In this document: one piece after another, positions 23,713-34,900 of the stretch
Layout of the letters: each line of letters opens with the position of its first letter
Numbering within the stretch: the stretch's first letter is position 1
Assembly (NCBI RefSeq): GCF_003473485.1
Contig: NC_053046.1
Location: 28,101,332 to 28,165,331, forward strand
Direction: 5' to 3'
Source of the DNA: Medicago truncatula
Taxonomy: Eukaryota > Streptophyta > Magnoliopsida > Fabales > Fabaceae
DNA length: 64,000 bases
Position numbers and translations under genes: made by a program
The notes under the pieces: generated by a model
The model's input: only the letters and a program-made list of their open reading frames with translations
Databases searched by the model: none
What the model was told of the DNA's origin: nothing

Positions 23713-26109
23713 ATGGAAATACTAAGGTGCTTTTCTGTTTTGAATGAAAGGAAGGTGAAAAAAAAGGTAACTAAAAGTCAATTATATTCAGATATGGTGC
23801 AATTTTATTTTTGTTTTGTTTTGTGTGGTTCCTTTTAACTCTTATGACTAACCTGCTTTAGTGTCTCTATGTTGGTTGTTTCTTTAGGTGGGGAAAGAAA
23901 AGTATTCTAAAGAGAATTTCGATACTCTACTTGCCAAACTACAACACTCGGTATCATTCACGACATGTAATTCAGAGCCGACCACTTTTGATCTTACTGT
24001 AACCAATGGTTTTCAGAAAAATTCGAGGAACAATGTTAGGGTTATGAGTCTTGAGAGTCCTGTGAAGGCTGAAGGAGGAGAATCTTATGAAGGTGGAGAT
24101 GAGAATGAGAATGAAAATGAAAATTCTCCCTCAATTAAGAAGGAACTCTCACATTTATATCCCAAACTTGATGAACCTGTTGCAAGCAAAGAAAGGTATG
24201 GTCCAACAGATAACGAGCAAGCCACCAATGAGTTTGAAGATCAAAGCGATAGGTACAGCCGAAAGAGCGCTGATACAAACAATAGTGGACATGCGAGTGA
24301 TCCTGGTATTGGAAAGACTGATTTCTTGGGTTCACCAAAGCTCAAGAGATCGTGCTCTAACCTTGAAAGCAGGGATGTTCGTATGCAGATAAATGAATAC
24401 TTGTCTCCTTTGCAGGCACAGTCTTTTGAAGACTTTCGAGATTTATCAATAAACCCAATGGTTAATCTTAAGAGGTCTAGGTCCATGACAAGTCACTGCA
24501 GTGCTGATCGAGTAATGTTGAAACGGCATTCTTCAAGTCGAGTACTCCCGTCTGGAAGTAAAAAATTGTGGTGGAAGTTGTTCTTGTGGAGCCATAGGAA
24601 CATACATAGAACATTCTCTAGAAAATCAAAACTTGTTCCTGCTACTAGTTCCTTAAGCAATCAAATAGGGTATTATTCAGACACCCTCGAACTAAAACAA
24701 ATGAAGACGCTGAGACATGTGCAATCGTCTGCGTCATTTACTATGCGCTCCCCTAATAAAAGCATCAATGGTGATGATCAAAGGCAGAGCAGATTTCAAA
24801 ACCAATGGTTTGCTTTTTCGACAGAGACATCTTCTTATGCGAGGGTCGATGCATGGGTCAAAGATCTTGAAATTCAGGAGCCAGTGCCGGAGGATGATCC
24901 TCTTGATGACATTGCCGGAAGCATTTCCTTCCCACCTTCTCCTGATGCCGGTAGATCAAAGATAATAAGCACTTCTCAATTGACTCATTCAAATTCCAAT
25001 CTTCCGAAGGATATTTTGTTAGCCAATAGTATGGTCCAGTCTCTAAATCCAGCTTCATCGGTTGCTCACATATCCGGTGTTGGTATAAAAGCCATCCCTG
25101 TGATCTCACACTTTTCCAATCTCCGCTCAGTCAATCTGTCCAACAATTTCATAGGTATAACTTCACAAGTAGAATATAATTTAGCCTTAGTACAGCATAA
25201 ATTAACAACTAATCTAACTCAATTTATTGACTCACTTTCTTTATTATTGTTCTGCAGTTACAATCTCACCAGGATGTCTACCAAAGAGTGTTCAAACACT
25301 TAATTTGTCAAGAAACAAGATTAGCACCATTGAGGGCCTCAAAGAATTGACTCGGCTGAGAGTACTTGACCTAAGTTACAACTGCATATCAAGAATTGGA
25401 CAAGGTTAGTGTTTATATTAACATATTCTCTAAGGACTTTGTATATCCCCTGTTGGAATCCTGATAGAAACAAACTTTGGCCGGACTTTACTTACCCCTT
25501 GGCCGAACTCCGTAGTATCAGAGTCCCCTTCACCTACCTATAAACCGGAGGGTTAAGACAGAAAAAATAAAGAAATTTGCATATGAAATTTGTTTGTCTT
25601 TATTTTTTTTTTATGAGCATTACAATTATTCACTATGTGATTTGTCAGGTTTGTCAAGTTGTACAATTGTCAAAGAGCTATATCTTGCTGACAACAAGAT
25701 AAGTGATGTTGAGGGGCTTCATAGGTTGTTTAAGCTAACAGTTCTGGACTTGAGCTTCAACAAAATCACGACAACAAAAGCATTAGGCCAGCTAGTGGCT
25801 AACTACAACTCACTCCAGGCACTTAATCTACTCGGAAATGCTATTCAGAGAAACATCGGTGATGAACAACTAAACAAAGCAGTATCTGGTCTACTTCCAA
25901 AGCTGGTGTACCTGAATAAACAACCCATCAAGGCTAAAAGGGCGATGCGGGAAATATTGACCGATAGTGTTGCAAAAGCTGCACTTGGGAACAGCAAGAA
26001 GCGGAGCTATGTAAAAAGATCGGTAAGCCAAGGAGGTTCAAGTTCCAGCAGAGGTCATAGAAGCAGTGCAAGTGTTGCACCGAATAGCAGGATCCGGAGA
26101 AGGAGGTGA
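23713..26109 (+). CDS. SDS22-like leucine-rich-repeat protein (4 coding exons)
   Basis: Exons 23713-23766, 23888-25154, 25258-25404, 25649-26109 join in frame to 642 aa. The start is set by a short exon (MEILRCF..) ending at a GT donor; the open frame at 23888 begins with GTG just after an AG acceptor, so that is an exon border, not a start. The first 420 residues are polar and low-complexity, with an acidic GDENENENEN stretch at about residue 72 and Ser-rich parts. The C-terminal third holds about five SDS22-type repeats (LRSVNLSNNFI, VQTLNLSRNKI, LRVLDLSYNCI, VKELYLADNKI, LTVLDLSFNKI), then a basic Ser/Arg-rich tail. The plant family is annotated 'outer arm dynein light chain 1-like' after its LRRs; plants lack axonemal dynein, so the role is probably protein binding and is unknown. 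Arabidopsis counterpart, from memory: At1g78230. Confidence 0.92.
25430..25565 (-). repeat. SINE-like block in LRR intron 3
   Basis: The intron segment reads, on the minus strand, 'CTCTGATACTACGGAGTTCGG' style followed by 'ATCAGGATTCCAACAGGGG', a pattern of dispersed tRNA-related repeats. A weak call, from general appearance. Confidence 0.3.
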
Positions 26110-26127
26110 AATTCAGGTTAACAGTTG

Positions 26128-26290
26128 GTCGTTAAAGAAACAACTCATTAAAAACTGTTTATTTTGGTATTTTACAATGTTTCATTTGTTTATAAATAAG
26201 AGGGTAGTTGCTCTTAAAGTAACAACTCATTAGAAAACTATTTATTTTGGTAACTTACAATGTTTAATTTGTTTATACAATAAGATGAAA
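26128..26290. repeat. Tandem duplication (about 80 bp x 2) in LRR 3' region
   Basis: Two adjacent copies share 'TTAAAG.AACAACTCATTA', 'AAACT.TTTATTTTGGTA', 'TTACAATGTTT.ATTTGTTTAT'. They begin about 20 bp after the stop codon, so both lie in the likely 3' UTR. Confidence 0.85.
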
Positions 26291-26710
26291 CTTTGCGTTA
26301 TGCGATGAATAATGTCTCTTGGTTTGTTAAGTGTTGAACTGATGAGTTATTCATTGTCTTCAACTTTTGTGTGTGAAACTTGATATGATCATCTGGGTTT
26401 CATGAGTGCTATGAACATTATGTGAATAATTATGTGACTATATTATTAATTCATTTCGACGTACGTATTTACCACTTAGTCCAACTTTAAGAATCTCAGG
26501 TTATGTATTTACTGTGATACCGCGTCCCAAGACAAGTCACTGCAAAAGCTACAACTGTAAGCTTTCATTTCGACGTGCGTTTTTTTTTTTTGTACAAGCC
26601 ATTTCGACGTGCGTTCATATGTGTTCGCCCCTAAATCCAAACATGCTATAAATGTTTTTGAACCAAACACATTAAACTCTTTTCAGTAATCAACAAAGGA
26701 TGAATACAAA

Positions 26711-27300
26711 GAGGAACTTAATAAAATATTTGGCCACTAGCATACAAAATAACCGCAACCCCTTTAGCTAACAAGTGAGCAGCCATCTTCGTTGGCCTCC
26801 AAACAAACTTCACCTTAAAGTTGCAATTCAAGCCTAATATACTTCTAATACTAGAAACAAGAGTGTTAAACTCCGATGCACCTTCACCTCTACCTTCGAT
26901 ACTGTTAAACAAAATTTGAGTGTCAGATAAAAAAGTGACACTTGACAGTCCAATCTCTTGAACCTGTCAGCGTTTACGAGCGCCATTGCCTCACCTTCAC
27001 AAACTAGCAGCTGCGGACAATTCCATCCTGATAAAGCCTTCGCAAAAATTCCTTCTAATCGATAAAAACTAGCATCAACGAAGTATTGAAACTCTCTACT
27101 AGTACTCACTGCAGACCCGCCAGCCGCATCACTGCTATCCACTGTCATACTATTTGCTGCATAATTCTGCACAGCCTTCCACTCTTCCCACAAGGACTGG
27201 ACTATGTTTACAATCTGTGCTGCAGTTAACTTCTTTTGATTCTACAACCAATTGTTCCGGTTCAGCCATATCCCCCAGACCACCATCAAAACACGACTAA
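26711..27300 (-). pseudogene. LINE-derived RNase H (RVT_3-type) fragment
   Basis: Minus-strand translation gives RNase H landmarks in order: FVDASFYRLEG, CEGEAMALVNA (Glu), FLSDTQILFNSI (third Asp), and VKFVWRPTKMAAHLLAK. These are the C-terminal RNase H domain of plant L1-type LINEs. 'IWLNRNNWL' near 27245 lies just upstream, as in that family. The frame is not continuous across the block (two frames are needed), so it is a dead fragment. No RT domain is preserved nearby. Confidence 0.7.
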
Positions 27301-27654
27301 CAACGTCTTCTGTTTCGCGAACACAGACGTCAATTAAAACAGTTCCCATCGAGCCGAACCTCTGAATGCTGGACTGCATAATGGAGAATAATCCTGCAGC
27401 TGCCAACAATCAACACTAGTCAAGCATTGCAAAAATAATATGCCAATCATTCTCTTCATGATCAACATGCGGCTCACAATGAATCGGACGGGGGGTAGAA
27501 TTAGGTGTTAAAATATAATAAATAGCATAAGATTTGATCATTAGAGGGGTTGTAGAATACTCATCAAACATTGTTCAAAAAAAGAATACTCATCAAACAG
27601 CATAAAGGAAAAAGAATAAGAAAAAATTATCAGAAAAAAGGATAAAAAAAGAAA

Positions 27655-27748
27655 TCCGACCTACCGGATTCGAACCAGTGACCTAAGGATATCTATCAGG
27701 TTATTAACCCACTACAGTCCTCCGCTCTACCAACTGAGCTAAGGTCGG
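27655..27748 (-). tRNA. tRNA-Tyr (GTA) with 21-nt intron
   Basis: Minus strand: 7-bp acceptor stem CCGACCT/AGGTCGG, discriminator A (27655), D arm with A-box TAGCTCAGTTGGTAGAGC, anticodon GTA (plus 27713-27715), intron 27691-27711 after position 37, and T arm with B-box GGTTCGAATCC. Mature length 73 nt. An intron here is the rule for plant tRNA-Tyr. A CAA immediately upstream and a T7 run downstream (plus 27644-27650) fit plant pol III start and stop signals. Confidence 0.98.
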
Positions 27749-28730
27749 TTGTGAATACAAGCTGAAATCAAATAAGTATATACGAATTATACTGGTACAA
27801 CGACACTTTCTCTCTTGCTCTATTTTCCAAGGTACACACATCTAATCAATTATTCTCATTTGATTGATATTTGAACGTCTTTTAATCAAACAAATGAAAT
27901 CTTGTATTATGAAGTGGAAAAAAAATTAGGAAAACATTTATGTCAAGATTTATTTGGGGAATTTGTTCGACTGGAGACCGAGAATTTTTACGGTGGAATA
28001 AAGAGTCCTCAAAGCCGCATCAAAGTAAAATGGTCAAACATAAGAAAGTGTGTTCCGACTATCAACATGTTTTTATACAATTTGTGTTTCACACTTTTGG
28101 CTTCTAATATTAGAGGTTGTTGACTTTCTACGTAAAGTTCAACAAGCATGCATAACGATTTAATGAGTCAATGGTTTATGATTGTTGTGTTTATTATGAT
28201 TGTTTTCGTCATCTAAAAATGCTTGTTGTTTATTTGCCTTGCATTCTATAAGAACTATTTTGACTATTAAAAACCATCCAATTTTTATAAAAAGTTTTCA
28301 AAAAATAAGCTCTTCGTACAAATTAGAGTAATATTATAGACTAATTTTTTTACTAAAATTTGACACAGACTATTCTATATTATTTTAGAAAGAAATGACA
28401 ATAATCATTGAAAATCACACATACATGTAAATGGAAGAGTTGTGATTCATACTTAATCATGATGTCCAACCAAACAATTTCAACTTCTTACCCGTTATCA
28501 AGAAAAACACATTAATATATATAGTTTTGAGCTTATAAAAGAAGACACTTTTCACTTTAGCAACATATTTTGTGAGGTTGAATCAAGTCTAACTACGATC
28601 TTTAAGATCAAACAAAAATAAATTAAAATTTATGATCAATAATTTAAAAGCTTGTGATTTTGGGGAAATTAAAAACACATTTCCACTCCCTCTCCAACAA
28701 GCGACCCTAGTTTTCTCTCTCCAGATTTTC
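27749..28730. other. Intergenic, nothing recognised
   Basis: A 73-codon open stretch at 27902-28123 has no recognisable domain or start context. The rest is AT-rich. Confidence 0.5.
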
Positions 28731-28734
28731 TCTT

Positions 28735-29110
28735 ACAATTTCTTTATTGATGGATGGTTTTTGGTCAATTCTTGACCTGAAATCACTCATCTTCATCTTT
28801 TTCTCTTTATTTCAATCTAAATAAGTGATTTTCACATAGATCTAGGTTTTTTTTTCTTTGTAATTTCATCATCTAAATGTAGTGATTTGTTGTTCGTCGT
28901 CTTGTGCGACGTTGTTTGATTTCCCGTCTTCGTGCAGTGTTCATTTGATTCATATTGAAAGATCGATTGTTCAATCAAAGATTTGGGCGTCAATGTTGCA
29001 GATCCGGAAGCAATGAATATTTCGGTCACTTTAATTTCATCATATATTTTTGTAGGCATTATGCCGTTATATGCTATTAACTTGAATAAGAATATCATTT
29101 TGTTTTTGTC
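28735..29110. repeat. Dispersed repeat shared with 62640-62960
   Basis: Ordered matches with the far-right copy: 'AAATA.GTGATTTTCACATA', 'TTTTCTTT.TAAT', 'CAACATTGTTTG'/'CGACGTTGTTTGATTTC', 'ATTGAAAGAT', 'ATGAATATTT', 'ATATGCTATTA'. Same orientation, non-coding. Class unknown. Confidence 0.55.
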
Positions 29111-29183
29111 AACAAAAAAACACATTTCCATTTTCAACAACGAATCCTTGTCATCATTTTAAATATAGTAACACCAAACTCTC

Positions 29184-29196
29184 GAAATTTCTTGAA
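29184..29196 (+). promoter_or_regulatory. Heat-shock element
   Basis: GAAATTTCTTGAA is a perfect three-unit HSE (GAAnnTTCnnGAA), about 155 bp upstream of the TATA box and 270 bp upstream of the small HSP start codon. A two-unit partner TTCACGAA lies at 29293-29300. These are binding sites for heat-shock factors and fit strong heat induction of the gene. Confidence 0.85.
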
Positions 29197-29337
29197 ATCT
29201 CTACATTATTCCACCACTTTCACATCCATGCATGTCACTTTGATTAAACACTCCGCAGAACCCTCTAAATCCTTCCTCCCTTTTCTCCAAAATTCACGAA
29301 CATCATCTATAGTGACCAAATCACTCCCATCGCCCTC

Positions 29338-29345
29338 TATATAAA
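29338..29345 (+). promoter_or_regulatory. TATA box of the small HSP gene
   Basis: TATATAAA, 115 bp upstream of the ATG, followed by an A/C-rich leader with many CAA/AAC words, typical of plant small-HSP leaders that stay translated during heat stress. Confidence 0.85.
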
Positions 29346-29452
29346 GCTCTCACACACACACACCATTTCCTCATCAAAATCAACAAAGACAATCAACAAA
29401 CAAAACAAAACAACACTTCACTGTTACTGTATTTTGAATAACAACAACAACA

Positions 29453-29905
29453 ATGTCTATCATTCCAAGTGTCTTCGGAACCGGACGAAGAAGCAACATC
29501 TTCGACCCATTCTCTCTAGACTTATGGGATCCATTCCAAAACTTCCCTACCACCAACGAAACATCATCGTTCGCTAATGCGCGCACTGACTGGAAGGAAA
29601 CACCGGAAGCACACATCTTCAAAGCCGATCTTCCCGGCGTGAAGAAGGAGGAAGTGAAGGTTGAGATTGAAGAGGATCGTGTTTTGAAGATAAGTGGAGA
29701 GAGGAAAATTGAGAAGGAAGACAAGAATGATACCTGGCATCGCGTTGAACGAAGCCAGGGAAGTTTTCTCCGGCGGTTTAGGTTGCCGGAGAATGCTAAG
29801 GTGGATGAGGTGAAAGCTGGGATGGAGAATGGTGTGCTTACTGTTAGTGTTCCTAAGGTGGAGGTTAAGAAGCCTGATGTGAAGCCTGTTCAGATTACAG
29901 GCTAA
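29453..29905 (+). CDS. Class I cytosolic small heat-shock protein (HSP17/18 family)
   Basis: Intronless, 150 aa, about 17 kDa. It begins [19 protein letters not shown], the class I signature, with no targeting peptide, so it should be cytosolic. The alpha-crystallin domain covers about residues 45-137: [19 protein letters not shown] (consensus II) and [11 protein letters not shown] (consensus I). The C-terminal PVQITG carries the V/I-x-I anchor that helps oligomers assemble. Family role: ATP-independent holdase that binds unfolding proteins during heat stress. The promoter has a perfect HSE and a TATA box. AATAAA at 30027-30032 is a plausible polyadenylation signal. Codon use is GC-richer than the flanks. 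It looks intact and functional. Confidence 0.97.
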   Translation: MSIIPSVFGTGRRSNIFDPFSLDLWDPFQNFPTTNETSSFANARTDWKETPEAHIFKADLPGVKKEEVKVEIEEDRVLKISGERKIEKEDKNDTWHRVERSQGSFLRRFRLPENAKVDEVKAGMENGVLTVSVPKVEVKKPDVKPVQITG

Positions 29906-30059
29906 GTCTTCAAAATCGCAACGGTGATAAATCTCCGTCCACGAATCAATGTGACACATAAGATGGATTCTCCCTTCTGAACAATAAGGTTGGAGATGAA
30001 TAATCACCCTTTAATGAAATGTATTGAATAAAAATAAATGTGTGCTTATAGTTGAGTTG

Positions 30060-30930
30060 ATTAAGACAAGTATATCATGTATGGTGTGTGGTTTGTGAGT
30101 GTGTTGTCTTTTGTTCTGTTCGATGTTCATGTTAATTAATGGATACTTTGTATGCAAAGAGCTTTTGAATATAATGAAAGTTTCTTTCAATTGAACTATA
30201 AATCAGTTGATTAAAATGTTAATTTTTATCGACGCGTACAACATTGCATACATATAGATCCATTCATAAAAAAAAAATTGTTTAGTCATAAATTTTAGCA
30301 TAACTGAAAATAAAATGTTTGAATTGTTTAGCCGTTTTGACGTCAATTTGTATATGAGTTTCGATGATTATTTGTCAAATTCGTATATTTAAAAAGAATT
30401 TGGTTTAAATCAGTTCATCCAGATTGTTTAATAAAATTTATAAGTTGTTTAAATAACCAGCTGGGCAAACACTGTTTAGTGTTGCTTTTAAGAATAAACC
30501 TAGGAACTTCTTAGGGACCACTGTCTTAGGAGAACTAAGAACTTCGTCTGTTTCTATGGCTCCAAACCAATATGTAAGTACGTGTAAAATAGATAATTAA
30601 AACTTCTCACTTCTCAGCCAATTACTTTCAGCCCTGTTGACTCTGTTAGACAGAGTTTTAACTTTTAGCCATATCATAAGTTAAATATTCTAAAACCTAA
30701 GTTGTTTGATGAAAATAACGGAATGATATATGTTTTAACATTGGTGTGAATCCAAATACCAACAATACCTAATAAGCTGCTTTGGATCTAATAAGTTCTG
30801 TAATTGTAAAGATTATGGTTTGTGGAATTTAAAAAAATCAAAGAGATCCAAGAGATTAAATTGATTGATGATTTCTTTTATGTAATTGTTCGCGATTAGT
30901 GCAGGCATTATTTTTCTCACGAAGTAAAGT
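30060..30930. other. Intergenic, nothing recognised
   Basis: AT-rich spacer between the small HSP gene and a LINE ORF1 remnant. No supported feature. Confidence 0.5.
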
Positions 30931-30934
30931 GGTC

Positions 30935-31506
30935 CGAATCCAAAATGTTAGTCCAACATATAACGAACAGACAGACACACAATTCTTGGAAAGAAGTTTC
31001 AAGAAGATTTTTGCAGATGTTAGGGTCAAATCTTATCTGAACCATTATCATCAAGAAATCTTAAAATTCTCTGGAGAAAACCGCATATGCCTCGTTCGAT
31101 GGGGATTGAGGAACCTTATTCAAGAATGGAGAAAACTGATTTTATAGAGAAAAATCACTTTAAGATTGTGCTTGAAGATGGAGATATGAAGCCCTTGTGT
31201 TTCTAGGATGAGGAAACTGTTGAGGGTATGAGGAAATCCTTGCATTAGGCAGTGATTGTTAAGTTGCTAGGGAAAACTATTGGTCACTATGGGATGAAGC
31301 ACAAACTTCATTCCCTTTGGATGAATGATATAGGTAATGGTTTCTTCATGGTGAAGTTTGATTTGAAAGAGGATAGTGAGAAAACTATTGGAGAAGAGCC
31401 TTGGAGAATATATCATAAATATCTAGCTGATCCACTTTGGACACCAGATTTTGATCCTTTGTCAAAGCTATCAAGTACTGCACAGTATGTGGATCAGAAT
31501 CCCTAA
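30935..31506 (+). pseudogene. LINE ORF1 (DUF4283) fragment
   Basis: Plus-strand translation from about 31245 gives VIVKLLGKTIGHYGMKHKL, then NDIGNGFFMVKFDLKEDSEK and PWRIYHKYLADPLWTPDFD, matching the DUF4283 gag-like domain of plant L1 LINE ORF1. The expected zinc knuckle after it is missing, and the upstream part contains stops in this frame. An isolated dead fragment. Confidence 0.75.
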
Positions 31507-31975
31507 CCTGTGATTTTGATTTCATATTATAAACTGTGATAAAGCTATCAAGTACAGCTTTGATGAGCTTATAAGGAGACATCAAATTCAAATAATCCAT
31601 AAGATAATAAAATAAACAATTCTATGATATAGGGGGAAATTAACCACTAAGCATTTTATACACCACAACAATGAGCAACAACTTATTATATCATATTATT
31701 CCCAATAATAAATAATTGTGTTTATGAAACTCTAATTAAACATCAAAATAAAAAATAAATCTACCAATATTCTTTGTCAGCTGCTTGTGTGGTAATTACA
31801 TGACCCTATGCATGCCTTACGGCTGCACAGGAGAAGTGGTGGTATCATCCTCTATTGTTTTTTCTTCTTCCCTTTTCGATCCTCACTTTGTATGGCATAA
31901 CTTTATGATAATTATAGAAATTGGAAATGAATATATGTATATTATGGTATAGTTTCTTTAGGACTTTTCAATGAA
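31507..31975. other. 3' flank of QUA2-like gene
   Basis: AT-rich; contains the expected 3' UTR of the minus-strand gene ending at 31976. Nothing else supported. Confidence 0.5.
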
Positions 31976-34900
31976 TTAGATTGCATGTTTCTTAAAGAAA
32001 GGTTTCTGGCATATCAGGAGCTTCTCCTCGCTGTTACTTTCGATTTCTATCACTCTTGCTTCCCATTTCAGCTGTGCTGCTAAAACTCTAGCTGATTCTA
32101 TTAAAGGAATTGTGTCGCGAATTATAATCCAACCCTGCACACATGACAAATAACAGCATATCAGAAGTCCTTCCACATGATAAAATCAAGAGTAAATGTC
32201 CAACACAGTCCTTCACTTTGCCAGCATGTGTCAATTTGGTCCCCCACTTAGATAAAAATGTTAAGTTAGACCCTCACTTTTCAGAAAGTTTGTCAAATAA
32301 ATCTCATGGTCCTAAATTTGTTAAGCGTAAGGACCAAATAGACACTAAATATCTAATTTCAGGGACCAACTTGATACTCCGTGTGTAATTCCAGGGACCA
32401 ATCTGACATGACAAACTTTCTGATAACATAACAGACGGACTAACTTGATGAACCTTTTTGCTAAGTGAGGGACTAACATGATATTTTATTAAAGTTTGGT
32501 ACACTCTGTAAAAAGTAAGGGACCAAGTTGGGAAATTCAAAGAGTGAATCACCAATTTAGCCTCTAAATTATAGGGGTCGCACAATTCGTGACCATCAAA
32601 TAAAAAAACTTCAGAAGTAAATTTTGAAATTGAAAACTCTCTCTAGATCAAATTAGTCTCTCAGATATAACTTTAGGCAGTAAATTAACTGACCCAAAAA
32701 ATTTAACATGATTGTGAATTTTTTATTTTAGGAATAATTTAAGAATTACATTAATTTCATGTACCAAATTGTCTGATGTCTACAATTTGAAGTACAAAAT
32801 TGATATTTCACCCTAAAATCAAATGAGACCAAACATTTTGAAATGTTTCACTTTTTGTTTTATCCAAGAAACAGGACTGGCATCACCATACAGACCACAT
32901 TCAGAGCAGTCAATACACAAAAGAAGGGCTGCCTTATATCAATACATTTTTACATACCCTCAATTATTTTAAGTAGGAAACAAGTGAATATATAAATAAA
33001 TAGAAAGAAAGGAATGGAGATAGAGTATAGTTCACATTATTAAATTTACATACCTCTGGGCGTAGTAACCTGTCAATTTCAATGAACAGATCAAGCATGG
33101 TGCACCTAAGTGGCTGGGAAAATTCAAGGGATAGAATCCCTGCTGCATGCACCAAGTCATAGGTTCTCGGGTACGTCGGAAAGGCCTCACACCTAGAGGC
33201 CACACAAAAATCATTATAATAGTTAGAGAGCTGCAATCTTGTCTAGCAATTAGAAACAATTCTTCAAGACTCTAAGCCAAATGTAAGTGGAAAAATAAAA
33301 CATCAAATCACCAAGTTTAACTATTTTACAAGCTTCATTATTAATTTCTTGCAACTTTATCAACATATTTGTTAGCAAATGTCAGATATTTGAATTCTTG
33401 TACGTCTAGTGAAACTAAAAAATTGATAGTTTCACAAAATATTAGTTTTACACACAGCAACTAAAATAGTTGGACCATAATCAAGAATCGACATTAAGAT
33501 TTTACCATTAAAAACCAAGCTATAAAGGAAACCGTGACTCTATGTATGTAGACGGGACCGAGATTTATAAGATTGTGGAAAGAAAGTAAATTTAGTATAT
33601 GCCAGGGAATCCATATAAGGACAAGAGGAAGGAGTTTAAAGTACCAATCATGCAAAACGCCGACAAAACCTCGGTCCTGGATCAAGGGAAGATAGTTAGG
33701 TCCACTTCTTGGGACCACGTTCATTACCCACACAGACTTTCTAGCTTGCAACAAAGCAGAATTAAAGCCACCAAAGTTAGCATTCATGTCTAACACATTT
33801 CTGAACATGTTGTATGGCGGAGAAGGGTCCTCATCACCGGGCCTCTTCGGATGATCAGAAAATATTACAGGCGACAGGAGTGACCAATAATTTTGGACTG
33901 CTGCTTTCCAGCTGTCGGAGTCCTCACCAAGTTCATCAGGCAGCAATCCTAATAGCAATAAGAAAAAATTATTCACTACGAAAGTACAATTACAGTACAG
34001 TCACTTCCATAAAGAACAGAAGTTACATAGCAATTACCATGTATGGCTAACTCATTCTTGTTCAAATTAGCCCGAGAAGGCCATTTCTCCCTTTTTTCAA
34101 TTGAAAGCCAGCGGCGGGTCTGTGTTCCTCCTATGCAGTTTTGCAGTTCGCGATAATATGGAGACTCCACATCGAGACCTCTACCACACAGAGGCCGAGA
34201 ACCTTTCTTTCTGGAAATAAAAACAGGTAATACTAAGAATTCAGGTTACACAAAAGTGACATAATTTATCATAAGTACATCATATAAAGCAGGATTACCT
34301 TGATGTATAACAATTCTTTTTGCTTGCTTTCTTAAATACAACAGTTTCATCTTGCTGTGATAACATTTCCCAGCACAAATTTTCGGTAAAGTCGTGCACA
34401 ATCTTCCACCTTTTCTGATTCTCCTTGTTACGAGCATTGGTAAGCGGTGAGGTCCAAACAAAGTATCCACCCGGTCTTAAAAGTCTATCAGCTTCAATCA
34501 AGAGATTGCCATCTATTCCACATAATGTGGTTGTCAGTTAGAACACAAGATTTAACACAGCAAAGTTGTGGTTCTGAAGCCAGATAAAAAAATTTAGATC
34601 CTAAACTCAAATACCTTTCTGGTCCCAATCAATGCCACATCTTGCACAATGTAACATATCAAAGGATAGAGATGGATATGGCAACTGTTTTGAAGTGAAA
34701 GAAGCAATCATAGCAGGAAGACCTCGCTCAAGAGTAAGCTGAACTTGACTACCAGAAGGCTCATAGTTTGCAATGCACAAAGTCAAAATTTGACTGTCAA
34801 AGAGGTGTGCTCCAAAGCTACCATAGCCACAACCTATGTCTAGTACGGTTCGAATCTGGAAATTTCAGGATCCAAACATTTATCAGTCAAACAACATTTA

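Noticed and set aside
23888-25303. Independent gene starting at 23888
   Set aside because: It begins with GTG right after an AG acceptor and runs past a good donor at 25155; it is an exon of the LRR gene whose ATG is at 23713.
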